Source of the DNA: Plasmodium relictum
Taxonomy: Eukaryota; Apicomplexa; Aconoidasida; Haemosporida; Plasmodiidae
NCBI RefSeq assembly: GCF_900005765.1
Contig: NC_041686.1
Coordinates: 248,001-312,000 of the forward strand
Direction of reading: 5' to 3'
DNA: 64,000 bases
The position numbers were made by a program, and so were the translations under genes. The notes under the pieces are model-generated. The model was not told where the DNA came from. It was given only the letters and a program-made list of their open reading frames with translations, and searched no databases. The stretch's first letter is position 1. Each line of letters opens with the position of its first letter. Below are positions 58,757-64,000 of this stretch, piece after piece.

Positions 58757-59941
58757 TAAAATATTTTTTATATAATTGCCTTTAAAAGGACTAATCATGT
58801 ATTTTTTTCCTTTTGCTTTATCAAAATTTTTCATTAAATACAAAATTTTTTTAGAAATTTTTTTTTTTTTATAATATTCTTTATTTTTTTCGTTTTCATT
58901 TTCTTTACTATCTTTATCATTTTTATCGTCATTATAATATTTGTCTCTATATTCATCTTCATTCATTTCATTTTTATCCTCATATCTACTTTCCTTATAT
59001 TTTATGTCTTCATTATCACTATGCTCATCTTCATTATCTTCATTCTCATCATCATCTTCACTATCCTTATTCCCATATCTATCATCATCTTTTTCATCAT
59101 CCTCATTCCTATCATATGTATCATTTTCATCTTCATTTTCATCCTCCTCTTCATCTTCATCTTCACCTTCATCCTCCTCTTTCTCCTCCTCTTCCTCCTC
59201 ATCCACCTCTTTATCCTCCGTTCCATCCTCTGTTTTATCATCTGTTTCATCCTCTGTTTCATCCTCTGTTTTATCATCTGTTTCATCCTCTGTTTTATCA
59301 TCTGTTTCATCCTCTGTTTTATCATCTGTTTCATCCTCTGTTTTATCATCTGTTTCATCATTTTCTTCATCCTTTTCTTCATCCTCTTCTTCATCCTCAT
59401 CTTCATCTTCATTTTCATCTTCGTTTTCATCTTCGTTTTCATCTTCAGTTTCATCTTCATTATTATTTTCATTTTCTCCATTTGAATTTGTTTCATCATC
59501 ATCTTTATCCTCTTCACTTTCTTTTTTATTTCCATGCTTTTTCGATTTCTTATTTTCCTTTTTTTTCTTTGTACTGTTATTGTAAAAATAAGTGCCTATT
59601 CCATTTTTCTTATCATGCTCATAAGATCCTTGGTAGAAGTCTCCATTGTAATATTTATATTCTCCTTAAAATTAAAAAAATAATAGTTATTAATAAGAAA
59701 ATAATTACTGGTATATATATATATATATATTTTTAATATTAATATAAAATAAATATTAGCAACCATATCCATGTTTTCTTCCTTGTAATAAATTTCCATA
59801 ATATTTTTCTTTTGTCTTCAAATTTTTATGAGGATAAAATATTACAGTTCCTATTCCTGAATAATTTTCCAGTGAATTTGTTGATTCTCCATTATATTTT
59901 AATAATTTTATTTTATTTTTTTTATATTTTTTTAGAGACAT
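57838..59941 (-). CDS. MORN-repeat protein with a large acidic insert
   Basis: Six exons on the reverse strand: 59764..59941, 58780..59664, 58555..58677, 58348..58437, 58125..58231 and 57838..57933, total 492 residues, all in phase. MORN units appear as YSGIGTVIFYPHKN / KYYGNLLQGRKHGYGEYKYYNGDFYQGSYEHDKKNGIGTYFYNN, then YYYGNYFNGLKHNNGMMVYENEDIYVGSWKFGKKNGWGKY, and YFVGNFKDNKPIGNGVWVF. Between the first and later MORN units lies about 230 residues of Glu/Asp/Lys-rich sequence, including tandem ETDDKTED repeats. MORN proteins link membranes and cytoskeleton or organise the basal complex in apicomplexans. The exon 2 donor appears to be GC (AAAG|GCAATT), because no usable GT follows in frame. 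The last exon is inferred from a clean in-frame splice; otherwise the protein would end in a Phe/Tyr-rich read-through at 58047. Confidence 0.78.
58711..58750. repeat. (TA)n microsatellite in a MORN-gene intron
   Basis: About 20 TA units inside intron 2 of the MORN gene (58678-58779), just downstream of the GC donor. Polymorphic length is expected. Confidence 0.85.
59225..59357 (-). repeat. 24-base coding minisatellite (ETDDKTED) in the MORN gene
   Basis: About five copies of a 24-base unit encoding ETDDKTED, with one half-unit duplication, inside the acidic insert. The periodicity leaves several other frames open across the region, which explains the long Met/Lys-rich and Ser-rich shadow frames there. 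Confidence 0.85.
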
Positions 59942-60134
59942 TTAGAAATAATATAAATTACATGTATGAAATTTTTAACACCATAAAGAATTCCAAATTA
60001 TTATAATTTTTAATAAAATTATATCTATATTATGTGTATGTCTATTTACGTAAAAACTAAATATATAAATTTATTTTCATAAATTTTTATAAGTGTACAA
60101 AAAATATTATTTATATATAATTAGAATGCATACA

Positions 60135-60166
<32 letters not shown>

Positions 60167-60242
60167 GTGTAAAGAAATAAATATAAGAATAATTATTTAG
60201 AAGATAATTTAATCATCTAAAAACGTGAAATGCTTAAATATC
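59942..60242. promoter_or_regulatory. Compact divergent promoter (MORN / ankyrin)
   Basis: Only 301 bases separate the two start codons, so a bidirectional promoter or overlapping 5' UTRs are likely. It includes a poly(A) tract near 60138-60151 and an ATAAATAAATAAA run beside it. No specific factor site recognised. Confidence 0.45.
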
Positions 60243-61678
60243 ATGGCAACTGTTAAAAATAATATAAATAGATAAATTCCATTTTTTATTATTATATATA
60301 TATATCTTTAAAATAATATATCATTTCTTTTAGGAAGAGAGAGTAAAATTATTAATAGCTGCACGAAAAGGTAATATTTTTTTTATTTTTCATCATTTAA
60401 TAACAATTAATATGAATACTTATATATTGTTACTTTTATTTTTTAATTTTTTTTTTTTAATATTATTTTCATATAATATTTTCATTTTTCTTAGGAACTT
60501 ACGAAGATGTCGTTTCTTTGTCTAAATTGAAAATACCTTTGGGTGATTACGTTCAACCTCCAGTAAATATAATAAAAAAAATTTATATAAACTTTAAAAT
60601 TCATATGCTTACATGAAAATAAAGAAAACAATAAATATGATAGAATGAATATAAAATATTAAATGTGAAAAGGATAAAATTTTTTATCACATAAACCCAT
60701 TAAGATTTCAAAAATTTTAAACATAAAAAATTTTCTTTTTTTTTCTTTAAACTATACTAGCATAATAGAACAGCCTTTTGGTATAGTTGTAGAAATGGTA
60801 GCTTAAAAATGGCAAAAATAATTTTAAAAAAAGGAAGTAACATAAATCATAAAGATGTTAATGGAATATCTCCACTGCATATTTGTGTTAAGCATGGGCA
60901 TTTGAATTTGGCAAAATTTCTTATTGAAAATAATGCAAATATAAATATAAAAGATAATGTTAATAAGAAAAAAATAAATTAATGAGAGAGAGAGAGAAAA
61001 AAAAATGCAATAAAAACTAACAATCTATAAATAAAAAAGTAAAAAAAGATAATATAATATATTCTCATATTTTTTTATTTTAGGATGGAAAAACTCCTAT
61101 ATTTTACGCTATAATAAATAAACATTATGAAGTAATAGTGTTTTTTGCATTTTATTTCGAATAATAAAATTTGTATCTACTATATATATATATATATGAG
61201 AATTCTTAATGTTTTATTTTTTTTTATTTTTTAAATTTACTCTTATTTCTTTAAAAATTAAATTTTATAATCAGTATTTTTCATTAGATCGTTAAATTGT
61301 TAGTAGAAAATGGTGCTGATGTTTCAATAAAAGACAATGTAAATTTTTGTATTTCATTACATTTATAAAAAAAAAATATACACATATATATAATAGACCA
61401 TAATAAAAAGAAAATGTAATTATTATTTTTAACTTTTATTTACTATTTTTTCTTTTTAGAATAATGCAAGTGCTTATGATTACGCCGATTTCACTGGAAA
61501 AGAAAAATTATCTACCTATATATTATATAAAAGTTAAAAAAAAAAAATTTCATTTCATTTTTAAAATATACTAATTTTCTCACATTCTTTCATCCTTAAA
61601 AATTTTAATTTCTTTACAATATTTATAGGTAATGAGTTAATTGTTAAGAATGAACAAGATGCACTAAATAAGGACTAG
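60243..61678 (+). CDS. Small ankyrin-repeat protein (eight exons)
   Basis: Exons 60243..60251, 60334..60370, 60495..60562, 60761..60958, 61084..61131, 61288..61338, 61460..61532 and 61629..61678 join with matching phases to give 177 residues. Ankyrin repeats appear at MAKIILKKGSNINHKDVNGISPLHICVKHGHLNLAKFLIENNANINIKDN, DGKTPIFYAIINKHYEIVKLLVENGADVSIKDN and NNASAYDYADFTGKEKLSTYI. Each repeat half tends to be its own exon. The N-terminus (MATEERVKLLIAARKGTYEDVVSL) is a capping repeat starting with LL..AARKG. Exon 1 is only nine bases (MAT), which needs RNA evidence. Exon 7 may also terminate at the in-frame TAA right after the donor (YKS stop) if the last intron is retained. The role is protein-protein interaction in the cytosol; partner unknown. 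Confidence 0.82.
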
Positions 61679-62437
61679 ATATTACAAATGAGTTCAAATA
61701 TATAGAATTTTTTTCATACTTTAATAAATGAGGAAACGATATTTTCTATAGAACATATAATTTTTAATATAATTTAGAGTTATAAATATAATTAAACATA
61801 TATAAAAAAAGTATTTGAATATAATACTTGTATATTTAAAAGAATTTTATATATTCTTGAAAAAGTAACTAGTATAGTTATCTTTAAAAATATAAAATGA
61901 TATATTTTTTTTTTCTATATGTTTGCATACAAAACGTGACTTTATAATATTTTTTTTCTTTTCAAATAAGTATATATGTAAAACAACAAAAAAAAAAAAA
62001 TTAATAAAGATTTATTGATAAAATTAAAATATCAAGAATAAATAAATATGCATAAATGTATATTTTTTTTTACTATTTTATTCTTCATTACTAGGTCTTA
62101 ATATATATAATGAAATTACAGTAAGTTGAATTAATTTGTTAAAGAATAGTATTACAATTTATTTAAATATAATATTTATTGCTCTACTTTTTTTTTTTTT
62201 TTATTATAATATTATTTATTTTAATTGTACAAGTTTATATGCATATATATATTTAAAAATTTTTTTGTAAACTAAAATTTAATACAAATTTTAAATTTCA
62301 TGAAAATTAAAAAAACAAAAAAGACTTTTTTTTTTTTGTTATCATTTAAATAATACTTAAGATTTTTATATTCTTTTTTATAATAATTATATAATTTTTT
62401 TATTTTTATATTACTTTTAATTTTTTTTTTTTTAATA
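61679..62437. other. Convergent intergenic spacer (ankyrin / eIF2 beta)
   Basis: 759-base tail-to-tail spacer with both 3' UTRs. No gene, only A/T tracts. Confidence 0.6.
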
Positions 62438-63250
62438 TTAATTAGTATGCTTTGCTTTTCTTCTTTCTCCTCTTCCTAATGCATGGAAACCACTTTTAAT
62501 AGTTGTAACAGATCTAGATAAAAATAAAAATATATATATATATATGAAATAATTAAAGAATTAAAAAAAAAAAGGATAAATAAAATAAATATACATAATG
62601 TAAAAAAAAAAAAAATATAAATTTATTTGTATAATTATAAGATAAATATGTTACCTTTTTGCTCCGCAAGCGTTACAATGTTGATGAAAAAGTCTAGTTC
62701 TACTATCCTTTTCCATGGTAGTATTCGGACTTTTACACATCTGACAAGTTACATATTCTGTTATATATTTTCTTAATAAAGCTTCAATATGTTTTGGTCC
62801 ATATTTTCCTTTTAATACTAATTGCCCTTCTCCTGCTATAGATCCTTCTGTTCCTAGTTCAGCTAAAACAAAATGGAAAACATGTTCTTCGTTTCTATTC
62901 ATAATTGTACATATATCTTTAAAATTAATCCATGCAACTTTTTTTGATCCTACTCTAACTACTTGTGGAGGTTTTATTGTATATTTTTTTGATATACATA
63001 AATCTATGTTATGTTCATTTATTAATACTTGAATTCTTTGCAATAATTCATCATATGGATATACAGCACCTCTTTCAAATACATTTCCTGTTCCATCTAT
63101 TATTACTTCTTCTACTTTTTCTGCTATTTCCTTCTTCTTCTTCTTTTTTTTTTTTTCACCAAAATCAAATAACTGCTTTGATTCATCATTTACTTTTTCT
63201 ACATCACCAAAACTTAAACCTACATCTTCTATTTTATCTTCCATATTCAT
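62438..63250 (-). CDS. EIF2S2: Translation initiation factor eIF2, beta subunit
   Basis: Two exons on the reverse strand, 62655..63250 and 62438..62513, phase 2 (AAAAG|GTAAC, ATCTAG|ATCTG), giving 223 residues. Residues about 30-42 form a single Lys block (KKKKKKKKE), the equivalent of the K-boxes that contact eIF5 and eIF2B epsilon. The central fold shows YPYDELLQRIQVLINEHN, KPPQVVRVGSKKVAWINF and HVFHFVLAELGTEGSI. The zinc ribbon is CQMC...CNAC near 170-197. Exon 2 supplies RSVTTIKSGFHALGRGERRKA, the conserved segment after the ribbon, which confirms the splice. The subunit joins alpha and gamma to deliver Met-tRNAi to the 40S ribosome in the cytosol. The protein is shorter than the human one (single Lys block instead of three), as in other Plasmodium. 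The gene is convergent with the ankyrin gene. Confidence 0.96.
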
Positions 63251-64000
63251 CTTTATTATTTTATTTTATTATATATGTATTTACTTATTTCTATTTTCTT
63301 AATCGTCAGTATTTATAAAGATTCAACTATTATAAAACTATAACACTATTAAAATTTTAAACGTCAGTTTCTCGTATGATTTGTTTTTGTATTTTTCTTT
63401 GTTTTTTTAGGATTTATTATTTATTATTTTTCCACAAAAATTTTTAATTTATTTTTTTAAAACGTATTCTTTATGCTATTCTATGTCTATGATATTTACT
63501 CGAAGAGTCTTTCTTTCAAGTATTTTTTTATTTTTTTTTTTTTTTTGTTATTATAAGATATACAAAATTCAATATAATATTTATCAATATAATATTTAAT
63601 ATTATAAATATATTTTGTTACTATATAAAATTTTTGTAACTATAAATTTTTTGTATGTTATATATATTCATTTTAATTATTTTAAAATTTCCTTACTTTT
63701 TTAAATACATTATAAAATTTATTAATGTACATTTTATTTAATTTTTAAATAGAAATGTTCTTTTTAAACAATTAAATTGAAAAGAAAATTACAATTTTTA
63801 GAAAAAATATTCAATATATATATATATTTTTTTTTAAACTTGAAGATTACTCTTATAACTTAAGTAGTAATTTAGCTACAAATATATTTTTTATTAAAAA
63901 TCAATATAAAAATAAATGAATAAATAAATAATTAAAAAAAAAAAAAAATTAATATGAAAAGAAAAAAATGGATATTAAAAAAAAGTAAATAAATGTTTTA
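63251..64000. other. Upstream region of eIF2 beta to window end
   Basis: 750 bases of A/T-rich sequence containing the promoter and 5' UTR of the leftward eIF2 beta gene. A less A/T-pure patch with ACGTCAGTTTCTCG at about 63360-63374 and CTCGAAGAGTC near 63499 may be promoter elements. No gene starts within the window. Confidence 0.5.

Noticed and set aside
58941-59736. Long Ser-rich, Ile/Phe-rich and His/Leu-rich forward frames and a Met/Lys-rich reverse frame
   Set aside because: Shadows of the MORN gene's acidic insert, held open because its tandem units are multiples of three.

Overview
The window reads as a nuclear chromosome segment of a malaria parasite (Plasmodium). The support is extreme A+T richness with long homopolymer and (TA)n runs, large proteins carrying Asn/Lys-rich low-complexity insertions, short A/T-rich introns, and a run of genes that from memory resembles P. 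falciparum chromosome 10 between adenylate kinase 1 and eIF2 beta. The species is not fixed by what I can see. A non-falciparum, possibly avian, lineage is only a guess.

Left third (1-24 kb): an M28-family metallopeptidase running off the left edge, adenylate kinase AK1, diphthine synthase, a type I membrane protein of unknown role, an Integrator subunit 9-like pseudo-nuclease, a degenerate acyl-CoA-synthetase-like protein, a BuGZ/ZNF207-type zinc-finger protein with a Pro-rich minisatellite, a WLM (Wss1/SPRTN-like) protease, a PPTC7-like PP2C phosphatase and a tubulin-tyrosine-ligase-like enzyme.

Middle (24-53 kb): an unrecognised 1127-residue helical protein, a 2909-residue kinesin with an N-terminal motor and a C-terminal WD40 region (KIF21-like layout), a mitochondrial-type helical-repeat (HPR-like) protein, mitochondrial ribosomal protein L43, a PI31-like proteasome regulator, and a 1663-residue SEN1/senataxin-type helicase.

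Right end (53-64 kb): a 3-kb gene-poor stretch holding a possible structured RNA, a small two-exon protein, a two-helix membrane protein that is probably the annotated SDH subunit 4, a six-exon MORN-repeat protein with a huge acidic insert and a likely GC-AG intron, an eight-exon small ankyrin protein with a 9-base first exon, and eIF2 beta.

I rebuilt exon-intron structures for AK1, BuGZ, Wss1-like, the 1127-residue protein, kinesin, HPR, L43, the small two-exon gene, SDH4, MORN, ankyrin and eIF2 beta by requiring consistent splice sites and reading phase. Many genes sit as convergent or divergent pairs. Several (BuGZ, TTLL, kinesin) belong to the microtubule/spindle theme, but nothing suggests an operon or a mobile island. 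No tRNA, rRNA, transposon, CRISPR or horizontally acquired segment was seen. I found no clearly new biological system. The strongest leads are the possible structured RNA near 54 kb, the SUMO-interacting tail on the Wss1-like protease, the Plasmodium INTS9, and the GC-AG intron in the MORN gene.
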